Shown here piece by piece: positions 33,856 through 42,033 of a stretch of DNA of 64,000 nucleotides. The notes beneath the pieces are model-generated. The model saw only the letters and a list, made by a program, of their open reading frames with translations. It ran no database searches and was not told the origin of the DNA. The stretch covers positions 1-64,000 of the forward strand of contig CAMYMG010000028.1 of assembly GCA_947259295.1 (NCBI GenBank), read 5' to 3'. Origin of the DNA: an uncultured Rhizobiaceae bacterium. Its GTDB lineage: Bacteria; Pseudomonadota; Alphaproteobacteria; Rhizobiales; Rhizobiaceae. A program made the translations under genes and the position numbers. Every line of letters begins with the position of its first letter. The stretch's first letter is position 1.

Positions 33856-34692
33856 CTACAGGTTCCACAAGCGGATGGCGTTGGCCGACAGGAGGTTGCG
33901 CTTCTCGTCTTCGCTGGCACCGTCGATCAGCGTGTGCGTCGCAGCGACCCAGTGCAAGAGTCCGCCGCCAGGCGTGCAGACCGGCCAATCGCTGCCCCAG
34001 ACAACCCGGTCCCAGCCAAAACAGGCGATGGTGTGCTCGACCCAGGGGCGCAGCGTTTCGGCGATCCAGGTCTCGGGGTCGGCATAGGCGACGACGCCCG
34101 AGATCTTTGCGATCACGTTGGGGCGCCGGGCCATCTCCACCATGTTCTCGTGCCAGGGATGGCGGGCGTCGCCCTTGATGTCGGGAACGCCGCAATGGTC
34201 GAGGACGAAGGTGACGTTTGGCGCCAAGTCGACGAGGGCCATCGCCCGGGGCATCTGTCGCGGCAGGACGCAGAGATCGAAGGTGAGGCCGGTGCCCGTG
34301 ACGCGCGCGATGTTCTCGCGGAACAATGGCTGTTCGGACAGGTCGTCCGGCATGACATGCAGGATGCGGCGCAGGCCTTTGACGAGCGGGTTCGCCTGCA
34401 CGCTTTCGAGGTAGGCCGCGAAGCCATCGTGCTCCGGCCGGCAGGCGGCAATGGCGCCGACGATCAGACTGTCGGGCAGCGAAGCCAGTCTTGCGACATT
34501 CTCGGTCTCCCTGCCGATATGCGCCGGCGCGACGTCGACCTCCATGTGCAGGGTACGCGTGATGCCGGCACGGCGGGCTTCCAGCGCGTATGTCTCGTAG
34601 GACCACGGCCGGTTGAGTGCCGGCACGTTTGCCAGCCACGGATAGTCCATGACGGACGGATCAATGACGTGCAGGTGAGTGTCGACGATCAT
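33856..34692 (-). CDS. Amidohydrolase-2 family metal-dependent hydrolase, probably a sugar lactonase
   Basis: A 278-residue TIM-barrel hydrolase. Motifs: the N-terminal metal site VDTHLHVIDP, the later VLDHCGVPDIKG and the active-site Asp in VWGSDWPVCTP. This pattern is typical of L-fucono-, L-rhamnono- and galactarolactonase-type hydrolases. It is divergent from an SDR resembling 2-keto-3-deoxy-L-fuconate dehydrogenase, which favours a role in deoxyhexose catabolism. No kinase or aldolase is seen beside it, so the pathway is not complete here. Confidence 0.82.
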   Translation of the reverse strand: MIVDTHLHVIDPSVMDYPWLANVPALNRPWSYETYALEARRAGITRTLHMEVDVAPAHIGRETENVARLASLPDSLIVGAIAACRPEHDGFAAYLESVQANPLVKGLRRILHVMPDDLSEQPLFRENIARVTGTGLTFDLCVLPRQMPRAMALVDLAPNVTFVLDHCGVPDIKGDARHPWHENMVEMARRPNVIAKISGVVAYADPETWIAETLRPWVEHTIACFGWDRVVWGSDWPVCTPGGGLLHWVAATHTLIDGASEDEKRNLLSANAIRLWNL

Positions 34693-35033
34693 GCTGCTTG
34701 CCTCCCGAGCTTTGCGAACGCGATGTTTCCCACGAGGCTCTGGCTTTTACAAACAGGAATGTGCGCGGTCCGGCGGCCCCGGGGAACATCCGGGCCTGAA
34801 GCCTGCACCCCATGGCGAGGCTCGCGTCTCGGGGGGCGCGATCTTTTCCTATGGCAAGGGCCTGCCTCGTTTTGTAAGACCGGCTTGCCGGTCGGCGTCT
34901 CGGTCGGTCCGGGATACAGCTCGGCTCTGCCTCGCGCCTACGCGGGGCAACGCCGCGCCCGGTGCGGCGAGGCGCCGGATCAATGGTGGAATTGCAGGGA
35001 CCGGCTCGCGCGACGGGCCGCAAGGGAGTGAGA
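34693..35033. other. Divergent promoter region between amidohydrolase and SDR
   Basis: 341 bp without a gene. It holds a palindrome GACCGGC-TT-GCCGGTC (34878-34893) and two oppositely oriented TTACAAA-like stretches near 34748 and 34873, about 125 bp apart. These could be operators, but nothing identifies their regulator. Confidence 0.35.
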
Positions 35034-35762
35034 ATGGCTGACTGGATCAACGGAAAGACCGTCCTCGTGACGGCTGCAGCACAGGGCATCGGCCGGGCGA
35101 CGGCGCTTGCCTTCGCGGCGGCGGGCGCAAAGGTCATGGCGACCGACATCAACGAGGTCGCGCTGGGTGATCTCGGCAACGGCATCGCGACGCGGCGTCT
35201 CGATGTTCTCGACACGGCCGACGTGGAAAAGGCTGTTGCTGAAGCCGGCCCGGTCGACGTGCTGTTCAACGGCGCCGGCTTTGTTCATGCCGGCTCTATC
35301 CTCGAGATGAAGGACGAGGACTTCGATTTCGCGGTCGATCTCAACGTGAGATCGATGATCCGCACCATCCGCGCCGTGCTGCCCGGCATGCTGGAGCGCG
35401 GAGGCGGGGCCATCGTCAACATGGCGTCGGTCGCCGGATCGATGAAGGGCGTGCCCAACCGCTTCGCCTATGGAACGACAAAGGCAGCCGTGGTCGGCCT
35501 GACGAAGTCGGTTGCCGCCGACTATGTCGCGCAGGGCATCCGTTGCAACGCCATCTGCCCGGGCACCGTCGAGAGCCCATCGCTGCAGGAGCGCATGCGC
35601 GCACAGGGCGACTACGACAAGGCGCGGGCGGCCTTCATTGCGCGCCAGCCGATGGGCCGGCTGGGCGTCCCGGAAGAGATCGCGGATCTGGCGGTCTATC
35701 TCGCCAACGCGACCTACACGACGGGTCAGGCCTACGCCATCGATGGCGGCTGGACCGTCTGA
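35034..35762 (+). CDS. SDR dehydrogenase, 2-keto-3-deoxy-L-fuconate-dehydrogenase-like
   Basis: A 242-residue SDR. Cofactor loop TAAAQGIGRATALAFAAAGA, NNAG-like LFNGAG, catalytic Ser in NMASVAGS and YGTTK. The tail SPSLQERMRAQGDYDKARAA followed by QPMGRLGVPEEIA is typical of the KDF-dehydrogenase/BDH2 group, which oxidises 2-keto-3-deoxy sugar acids. The ATG at 35034 follows AAGGGAGTGAGA. It is divergent from the amidohydrolase, consistent with one catabolic unit. Confidence 0.85.
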   Translation: MADWINGKTVLVTAAAQGIGRATALAFAAAGAKVMATDINEVALGDLGNGIATRRLDVLDTADVEKAVAEAGPVDVLFNGAGFVHAGSILEMKDEDFDFAVDLNVRSMIRTIRAVLPGMLERGGGAIVNMASVAGSMKGVPNRFAYGTTKAAVVGLTKSVAADYVAQGIRCNAICPGTVESPSLQERMRAQGDYDKARAAFIARQPMGRLGVPEEIADLAVYLANATYTTGQAYAIDGGWTV

Positions 35763-36115
35763 CCCGAACACAGACCGTATCGACCAGCGTTGCCGGTTTC
35801 CATGGTTTCGACCTGTGAGGCCGGTCTGCTGACCTTCGCCCGCGGCACCTGACCGTCGAGCCGCTGGTCCGGCGTTTCCCGCCGCTCACTCCATCCCGCA
35901 TCTATACCGACGTATAGGCTGCAGTATCCCAAAATATGCCCGCGCAACCGTTGGTTCAATAGAATCGGGGCCGGCGTTGGCTAACGTGAAATCCATCGTG
36001 GCCGTGCATCGGAGGTGGAGATCACAGGTCGTGGGCCGGACAATCGATCGGCCAAAGACCATTCTCCAGCTCCGATCCACGGCTCCCAGCAACCCTCTGC
36101 TCAGGAGTATCGACG
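35763..36115. other. Intergenic region upstream of the AraC-type gene
   Basis: 353 bp without a credible gene. It includes an inverted repeat CTATAC-CGAC-GTATAG (35902-35917) and an AT-rich patch (35929-35940). The 6-bp arms could be an operator for the AraC-type gene that follows, which has AGGAG at 36101. Confidence 0.35.
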
Positions 36116-36988
36116 ATGTCACTTGAAGCTTCCCCGGTCACTCACAGCACTCTTTCGGCATTGCCTACCGGGCCCGGCCACCATTCGACACGCCAGGACG
36201 GCCACGACCACAGCTCCCTCGCAGCCTCAGGCGGTTCGCGGAGCGCAACCGGCAAGGATGCCGTCTCCATCCGGCTGAATTCGATGGGTGCGGTGCTGGC
36301 GGTATCCTCGGCGCCGGCCCCGCGGTCCAGAGAAGCGACTTCCGTCCTTGTCGAGCGTCTTGGTGCCGGCAGCGATGACAACAATGTCATCGAGATACAG
36401 ATCGGCGGCAAGAATGCTGCACGGTCGCTGGCATCACTGAAGGCTGGCGAGGAACTCGGCTCCGCGGGCGCACTGCCGCGCGATGCCATCGTCGAGCGGC
36501 TTTCACGTGCCCTCGATGCCACCAAGGAGAGCGACCAGGATTTTGCCGGCATCTATGCCGACGCGGTGAAATTCGCAATCGTCGCCCGTGTGCTCAGCCT
36601 GCGTTCGGACAGGGATGTCGAGCGGCAGGCACCGCGCCAGCGCGTCAGGCACGAACTGCCGAAATGGCGCCTGAAGCGCGTCGTCGAATATGTCGCGACA
36701 AATCTCGGCGAGCCGATCACGCTTGCCGCCATGGCCAGTGCCGCCGGTCTCAGCAAGATGCATTTCGCGGCCCAGTTCCGCCTGGCGACCGGCATGCCTC
36801 CACACGAATTCGTTCTGCGGCGCCGCATCGAGTACGCCCAGGAATTGCTGAGCGAAACCCGCACATCGATCATCGAGGTGGCGCTGTCCGTAGGGTTCCA
36901 GACCCAGGCTCACTTCACCACGGTGTTCAAGCGTTTCGTTGGCGATACGCCCTATCGGTGGCGCTGCGCGGCGAGGGCGCGCAATTAG
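36116..36988 (+). CDS. AraC-family transcriptional regulator
   Basis: A 290-residue regulator. The C-terminal residues about 185-285 are the double helix-turn-helix (KRVVEYVATNLGEPITLAAM, LSKMHFAAQFRLATGMPP, EVALSVGFQTQAHFTTVFKR). The N-terminal about 180 residues are low-complexity and polar and resemble no sensor domain I know; the first about 45 residues are rich in Ser, His and Gly. It is 52 bp upstream of the ydeP-bd oxidase operon on the same strand and is a candidate regulator of it. Confidence 0.88.
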   Translation: MSLEASPVTHSTLSALPTGPGHHSTRQDGHDHSSLAASGGSRSATGKDAVSIRLNSMGAVLAVSSAPAPRSREATSVLVERLGAGSDDNNVIEIQIGGKNAARSLASLKAGEELGSAGALPRDAIVERLSRALDATKESDQDFAGIYADAVKFAIVARVLSLRSDRDVERQAPRQRVRHELPKWRLKRVVEYVATNLGEPITLAAMASAAGLSKMHFAAQFRLATGMPPHEFVLRRRIEYAQELLSETRTSIIEVALSVGFQTQAHFTTVFKRFVGDTPYRWRCAARARN

Positions 36989-37040
36989 CGCGTCCGCTGC
37001 CTGAGGCATTCCACCATCGCATTCCATCGAGGGCACACCC

Positions 37041-39338
37041 GTGAGCACAGTCAAGTCTATACGCCCCTACCATAGTCCGGCTGGAGGGTGGGGTGCGCTG
37101 AAAGCCATGGGAACGGCGCTAGCCGAACAGGATATCGCGGTTTCCGGCATGGCGACGCTGTCGCGCATGAACCAGCCGGACGGCTTCGATTGTCCCGGTT
37201 GCGCATGGCCCGATCCGAAGCACACATCGTCATTCGAGTATTGCGAGAATGGCGGCAAGGCGGTGGCATGGGAGGCGACGGCGAAGCGCTGCACGCCGGA
37301 ATTCTTCGCCCAGCACAGCGTCACCGAACTGTTAGCCTGGCCGGACTTCGAGCTCGAGATGGTCGGGCGCCTGACGCATCCGATGCGCTACGACGCCGCC
37401 TCCGATCACTATGTCCCGGTCAGCTGGGAGGATGCGTTCGCACTGATCGGGCGCCACCTCAACGCGCTGCCCGATCCGAACATGGCCGACTTCTACACGT
37501 CGGGACGCACGTCCAACGAGGCCGCCTTCCTTTATCAGTTGTTCGTGCGCGAATACGGCACCAACAATTTCCCAGACTGCTCCAACATGTGCCACGAGGC
37601 GACCAGCGTCGGTCTGCCGAAGTCGCTTGGCGTCGGCAAGGGCACGGTACTGCTGGAGGATTTCGACCACGCCGACGGTATTTTCATCTTCGGCCAGAAC
37701 CCCGGTACCAACAGCCCGCGAATGATGACCAGCCTGCGCAACGCCTCGCGCCGCGGTGCCGTGATCATGTCGTTCAATCCGTTTCGCGAGCGGGCACTGG
37801 AGCGGTTCCAGTCGCCGCAGAATCCGGTCGAGATGGCGACGCTGACGTCGACGCCGATCAGTTCGCGACTGTTCCAGGTACGCGTGGGCGGCGACGTAGC
37901 CCTGCTCAAGGGTATCATGAAAGTGCTGGTCGAGGCCGACGATGCCGCGCGGGCGGCGGAGAAGCGGGAGGTTCTCGACTGGGACTTCATCCGCGGCCAC
38001 ACCACGGGCATCGAGGCCCTCATGGCGGACCTGCGTGCCACCGCCTGGGAGGGAATCGAGCGAAAGTCCGGCCTGTCGCAGGACGATATCCGGTTCGCCG
38101 CCGAGGCCTACATGAAGGCCGAGAAGGCAATCATCGTCTTCGGCATGGGTATTACCCAGCATCGGCGGGGGACCCAGAACGTCCAGCAACTCGCCAATCT
38201 CGCCTTGCTGCGTGGTCATATCGGCCGCGCCGGCGCCGGCCTCTGCCCGGTTCGCGGCCACTCGAATGTCCAGGGCGATCGCACCGTCGGCATTACCGAA
38301 GTTCCCACCGAGGCGTTTCTCAGCCGGCTGGACGCACGGTTCGGCATCAAGTCGCCGCGCGCGCCGGGCCACAATGTCGTGACCTCCCTCGAGGGCATGA
38401 TCAGCGGCGATGTGAAGGTGTTCTTCGCGATGGGCGGAAACTTCGTGGCCGCCGTGCCCGACTGGGATCGGACCCAGGCGGGGATGCGCAAGCTCGACCT
38501 GACGGTGCATGTCTCGACGAAACTCAATCGCAGCCATCTCGTGCATGGACGCGACGCGTTGATCCTGCCCTGCCTCGGGCGGACAGAGGCCGACATCCAG
38601 GCCACCGGGCCCCAGTCGGTGACCGTCGAGGATTCCATGTCGATCGTGCACGCTTCGGCCGGGCGCAACCAGCCGGCGTCGCCGCATCTCAAGAGCGAGC
38701 CCGCGATCATCGCCGGCGTGGCCCGTGCGACGCTCGGAAGCCGCTCCGTGGTCGACTGGGAGAAGCTTGTCGGGGACTACGATCTCATCCGCGACGACAT
38801 CGAGGCCGTATTCCCGATATTCCAGGGTTTCAATGACCGGGTCCGGGTCCCGGGCGGGTTCCACCTGACCTCGAATGCGCGCGAGCGCGTCTGGTCGACA
38901 GAGTCCGGGAAGGCAAATTTCCTGGTCTTCGACGGTCTGGGCGAAGACCCCCACCAGGACAATCCGGAGGCGCTGTGGCTGACGACGGTGCGCAGCCACG
39001 ACCAGTACAACACCACGCTCTATTCGAACTCGGATCGCTATCGCGGCGTCTTCGGCCAAAGGGACGTCGTGTTCCTCAACGAAAAGGAAATGTCCCGGCG
39101 CGAACTCAAGGCCGACGACCGCGTCGACCTCATCACGCTGTCAACCGATGGCGTCGAACGGATCGTGCGCGGTTTCAAGGTGGTGCCGTATTCGTTTCCC
39201 GACGGTTCATGTGCGGCCTACTATCCAGAGACGAACCCGCTGATACCGCTCTACCTGCATGACCCGACGAGCTTCACGCCATCGTCGAAAGGCATTCCGA
39301 TACGCATTGTCCGTAGCGCAGAACAGACGGGAGCATGA
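37041..39338 (+). CDS. FdhF/YdeP-family molybdopterin oxidoreductase
   Basis: A 765-residue catalytic subunit of the formate-dehydrogenase-like molybdoenzymes. CPGC (Cys51, Cys54) with Cys68 could be the N-terminal iron-sulfur ligands, and PDCSNMCHEATSVGLP carries Cys180 and Cys184, one of which may bind the metal. Signature blocks GRTSNEAAFLYQLFVREYG, FGQNPGTNSPRMM and GRAGAGLCPVRGHSNVQGDR follow. E. coli YdeP is linked to acid resistance. No twin-arginine signal is visible, so it should be cytosolic. Its stop overlaps the start of the bd-oxidase subunit I gene, an unusual coupling. Confidence 0.9.
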   Translation: MSTVKSIRPYHSPAGGWGALKAMGTALAEQDIAVSGMATLSRMNQPDGFDCPGCAWPDPKHTSSFEYCENGGKAVAWEATAKRCTPEFFAQHSVTELLAWPDFELEMVGRLTHPMRYDAASDHYVPVSWEDAFALIGRHLNALPDPNMADFYTSGRTSNEAAFLYQLFVREYGTNNFPDCSNMCHEATSVGLPKSLGVGKGTVLLEDFDHADGIFIFGQNPGTNSPRMMTSLRNASRRGAVIMSFNPFRERALERFQSPQNPVEMATLTSTPISSRLFQVRVGGDVALLKGIMKVLVEADDAARAAEKREVLDWDFIRGHTTGIEALMADLRATAWEGIERKSGLSQDDIRFAAEAYMKAEKAIIVFGMGITQHRRGTQNVQQLANLALLRGHIGRAGAGLCPVRGHSNVQGDRTVGITEVPTEAFLSRLDARFGIKSPRAPGHNVVTSLEGMISGDVKVFFAMGGNFVAAVPDWDRTQAGMRKLDLTVHVSTKLNRSHLVHGRDALILPCLGRTEADIQATGPQSVTVEDSMSIVHASAGRNQPASPHLKSEPAIIAGVARATLGSRSVVDWEKLVGDYDLIRDDIEAVFPIFQGFNDRVRVPGGFHLTSNARERVWSTESGKANFLVFDGLGEDPHQDNPEALWLTTVRSHDQYNTTLYSNSDRYRGVFGQRDVVFLNEKEMSRRELKADDRVDLITLSTDGVERIVRGFKVVPYSFPDGSCAAYYPETNPLIPLYLHDPTSFTPSSKGIPIRIVRSAEQTGA

Positions 39339-40747
39339 CGATGGACGCGGTTCAGCTTGCCCGACTGCAATTCGCGTTCACCATCGGTTTCCATATTCTG
39401 TGGCCCACCTTCACGATCGGGGTCGCCTGGTTCGTCACCTGGCTGAGCGGCCTGTGGTGGTGGACCGGCAAGCCGGTCTACCGCGACCTGATGCGCTTCT
39501 GGACCCGCATCTTCGCGCTGGGCTTCGGCATGGGCGTCGTGACCGGCATCGTTCTCAGCTACGAGATCGGCACCAACTGGTCGGGCTTTTCGCGCTCCGT
39601 CGCAAACGTGCTCGGGCCGCTGTTCATGTACGAGGCCCTGACCGCCTTCTTCTTGGAGGCCGGTTTCATCGGCATCGTGCTGTTCGGCGAAGGCAGGGTC
39701 AGCAAGGCAACGCACTTCTTCTCGTGCCTGATGGTGTCGAGCGGCGCGGTGTTTAGCGCGACCTGGATCATCGCCTCCAACAGCTGGATGCAGACGCCTG
39801 CCGGCGCGATGCTGGACGCCGACGGCATCTATCACACCGTAAGCTGGTGGGATGTGATCTTCACCTCGTCGTTCCCGTATCGCCTGGCTCACATGGTGTG
39901 CGCGAGCTTCCTGACGTGCTCCTTCGTGATCGGCGGCGTCTCGGCGTTTCACCTCTGGCGCGGAACGTACCCCGCCGCCTCGCGCGCCGCCTTCTCGATG
40001 GCGATGTGGATGGCCCTGGTGCTGACGCCGCTGCAGATCCTGATCGGCGACATGCAGGGACGCAACACGCTTGTCGAACAGCCGACCAAGCTCGCGGCAA
40101 TGGAAGGCCTATGGGAAACCACTAAGGGCCCACCGATGACGGTCTTCGCCTGGCCTGACATGGAGGCCGAGAAGAACCTCTTCGCCATCGACATTCCCTA
40201 TCTCGCCAGCCTCTACCTGACGCATTCCCTGGACGGGGAAGTGCAGGGCCTCAAGGCGGTGCCGCGAGAGGATCGACCCTATGTGCCGATCGTCTTCTTC
40301 GCCTTCCGCATCATGGCCGGCATCGGCGTCATCCTTCTCGCCACGGCCATCTCCGGCGCGGTGCTGCGCTGGCGCGGCAGGCTCTATACGACCCGGTGGT
40401 TCCAGTTCCTGGTGATGGCCGTAACGCCGCTAGGCTTTCTTGCGGTGCTGGCCGGCTGGACAACGACAGAGGCGGGGCGGCAGCCCTGGATCATCTACGG
40501 GCAATTGCGAACCGCCGATGCCGTCGCGCCTGTGGCGTCCGGAGCCGTGCTGACAACGCTGGTCATCTTGTTCCTGGTCTACAATCTGTTGCTGGTCACC
40601 TTCTTCTGGTTTGCAGGTCTGGTGGCGTGGCGGGGACCGGTGGAAGGACCCCTGCCGTCCGACCCGACACGGCCGGGTATCGACCGCTCGGCGCCCACGC
40701 TGGTCGGCGCGCAGGCCGGGACGCTGTCCCCCACGCCCGGAGAATGA
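39335..40747 (+). CDS. cydA: Cytochrome bd-type ubiquinol oxidase subunit I (CioA-like)
   Basis: The haem-bearing subunit of the quinol oxidase, 470 residues with about nine membrane spans. ARLQFAFTIGFHILWPTFTIG (His ligands), GFGMGVVTGIVLSYEIGTNW and FAWPDMEAEKN mark subunit I. The Q-loop is short, as in the cyanide-insensitive (Cio) type rather than the long E. coli CydA. It overlaps the ydeP-like stop by 4 bp (ATGA), so the two should be translationally coupled. Confidence 0.95.
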   Translation: MTMDAVQLARLQFAFTIGFHILWPTFTIGVAWFVTWLSGLWWWTGKPVYRDLMRFWTRIFALGFGMGVVTGIVLSYEIGTNWSGFSRSVANVLGPLFMYEALTAFFLEAGFIGIVLFGEGRVSKATHFFSCLMVSSGAVFSATWIIASNSWMQTPAGAMLDADGIYHTVSWWDVIFTSSFPYRLAHMVCASFLTCSFVIGGVSAFHLWRGTYPAASRAAFSMAMWMALVLTPLQILIGDMQGRNTLVEQPTKLAAMEGLWETTKGPPMTVFAWPDMEAEKNLFAIDIPYLASLYLTHSLDGEVQGLKAVPREDRPYVPIVFFAFRIMAGIGVILLATAISGAVLRWRGRLYTTRWFQFLVMAVTPLGFLAVLAGWTTTEAGRQPWIIYGQLRTADAVAPVASGAVLTTLVILFLVYNLLLVTFFWFAGLVAWRGPVEGPLPSDPTRPGIDRSAPTLVGAQAGTLSPTPGE

Positions 40748-40751
40748 CGCC

Positions 40752-41831
40752 ATGGAACTGATCCACATGTTCGACACGCCCGTGCTGTTTGCCGCAGTCG
40801 CCGCGTTTTCGGTGGTTGTCTACGTGCTCGCTGACGGGTTCGACCTCGGGGTCGGCATCCTCTTCCTCGCGGCGCCGCGCGAGGATGACCGCGACCTGAT
40901 GATGGCCAGCATCGAGCCGGTCTGGGACGGCAACGAGACCTGGCTGGTGATGGGCGGAACATTGCTGTTCGCGGTTTTCCCTGCCGGTTATTACGTATTG
41001 CTGCCGGCCTTCTATCTGCCGATCTGCTTCATGCTGTTTGCGCTGATCTTCCGCGGCATCGCCTTCGGCTATCGGGTGCAGGCGACCAGTTTCCGGTACT
41101 TGTGGGATATCGCCTTCGCCGGTGGCTCCATTCTGGCGACCCTGTGCCAGGGCCTTATCCTTGGCGGGCTGATCTCGGGCGTGCCCATGCAGGACGGCAT
41201 GTTCTCCGGCGGGCCTTTCAGCTTCTTCACCCTGCTCGGGCTCCTGTGCGGCGCGGGGTTGTTGGGTGGCTACGGCCTGCTGGGAGCCGGCTGGCTGATC
41301 TGGAAGACGGATGGCCCTACCCAGGTCTTCGCCCGGGAGATCGCCCAGGCGGCCCTGATCTTGACTGCCATCATGATGTTGCTGGTCAGCGCGTGGAGCG
41401 CCTACAGCGTGCCGGAAGTCGCCAGCCGGTGGTTCGCCTGGCCGAATATCCTGCTGCTTGCGCCGGTGCCGGTCGTCACCGCGGCCATCATGCTCGCCGT
41501 GTGGCGCAGCATCTGGCAGGCGAGCGAAATCTCGGTGTTCCTGCTCTCGTTGCTGATCTTCGCGCTTGGTGTCGTCGGTCTCGTCGTCAGCCTGTGGCCC
41601 TACGTCGTGCCTCGCCAGATCACGATATGGGATGGGCTGTCCGATCCCATGGCACTGTGGTTTGTCGGCATCGGCGTAGTGATTGTCATGCCGATCGTGC
41701 TGGCCTACCAGGCGCACGCCTATTGGGTGTTTCGAGGCAAGACCAGCCATGAAGACCACTATGGCGCTCCCGTTGACCATCCCGCCCAACCGATCGTGCT
41801 AGCAAAAGGATCACCCTCGATATCGCGCTGA
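40752..41831 (+). CDS. cydB: Cytochrome bd-type ubiquinol oxidase subunit II (CioB-like)
   Basis: A 359-residue subunit II with about eight spans. Start at ATG 40752, 4 bp after the subunit I stop; a longer upstream frame is a shadow. VLADGFDLGVGILFLAAP and SIEPVWDGNETWLVMGGTLL are subunit II signatures. No CydX-like small subunit follows. Together with subunit I it takes electrons from ubiquinol at low oxygen tension. A strong hairpin lies 43 bp downstream. Confidence 0.95.
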   Translation: MELIHMFDTPVLFAAVAAFSVVVYVLADGFDLGVGILFLAAPREDDRDLMMASIEPVWDGNETWLVMGGTLLFAVFPAGYYVLLPAFYLPICFMLFALIFRGIAFGYRVQATSFRYLWDIAFAGGSILATLCQGLILGGLISGVPMQDGMFSGGPFSFFTLLGLLCGAGLLGGYGLLGAGWLIWKTDGPTQVFAREIAQAALILTAIMMLLVSAWSAYSVPEVASRWFAWPNILLLAPVPVVTAAIMLAVWRSIWQASEISVFLLSLLIFALGVVGLVVSLWPYVVPRQITIWDGLSDPMALWFVGIGVVIVMPIVLAYQAHAYWVFRGKTSHEDHYGAPVDHPAQPIVLAKGSPSISR

Positions 41832-41873
41832 CCCTGATTCCCGTCGGCATTGCCGATCCAGTTCCGGGCCTCC

Positions 41874-41913
41874 CGAAAGCCTTGGTCGCCACTGCCGGCG
41901 GCCAGGGCTTTCG
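41874..41913 (+). terminator. Hairpin terminator after the bd oxidase operon
   Basis: A 17-bp stem (41874-41890 with 41897-41913, two G-T pairs) around a 6-nt loop. It begins CGAAAGCC and ends GGGCTTTCG. The T run that follows is poor, so it may be factor-assisted, but its position 43 bp after the oxidase genes fits termination. Confidence 0.6.
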
Positions 41914-42033
41914 CCATGTTTTGATGTCTGCTTTATGTGCCCGATTGGGTCTGCACCTACGGCCGATTCTGCGTTACGTGTCCGTGCGCGGGGCGGGTCT
42001 CATCGTTGCTCCCGAACCATCGAGTAGAGGGTG

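Noticed and set aside
35902-35917. CTATAC-CGAC-GTATAG as a firm AraC-type operator
   Set aside because: Six-bp arms occur by chance at this scale and AraC sites are usually direct repeats; mentioned only in the gap description.
37332-39059. A 575-codon open frame antisense to the ydeP-like gene
   Set aside because: Same reasoning: the sense frame has complete molybdoenzyme motifs, and the antisense frame has none.
41832-42033. A CydX-type small subunit after the bd oxidase genes
   Set aside because: No short hydrophobic frame with a ribosome site is visible; Cio-type oxidases often lack one.
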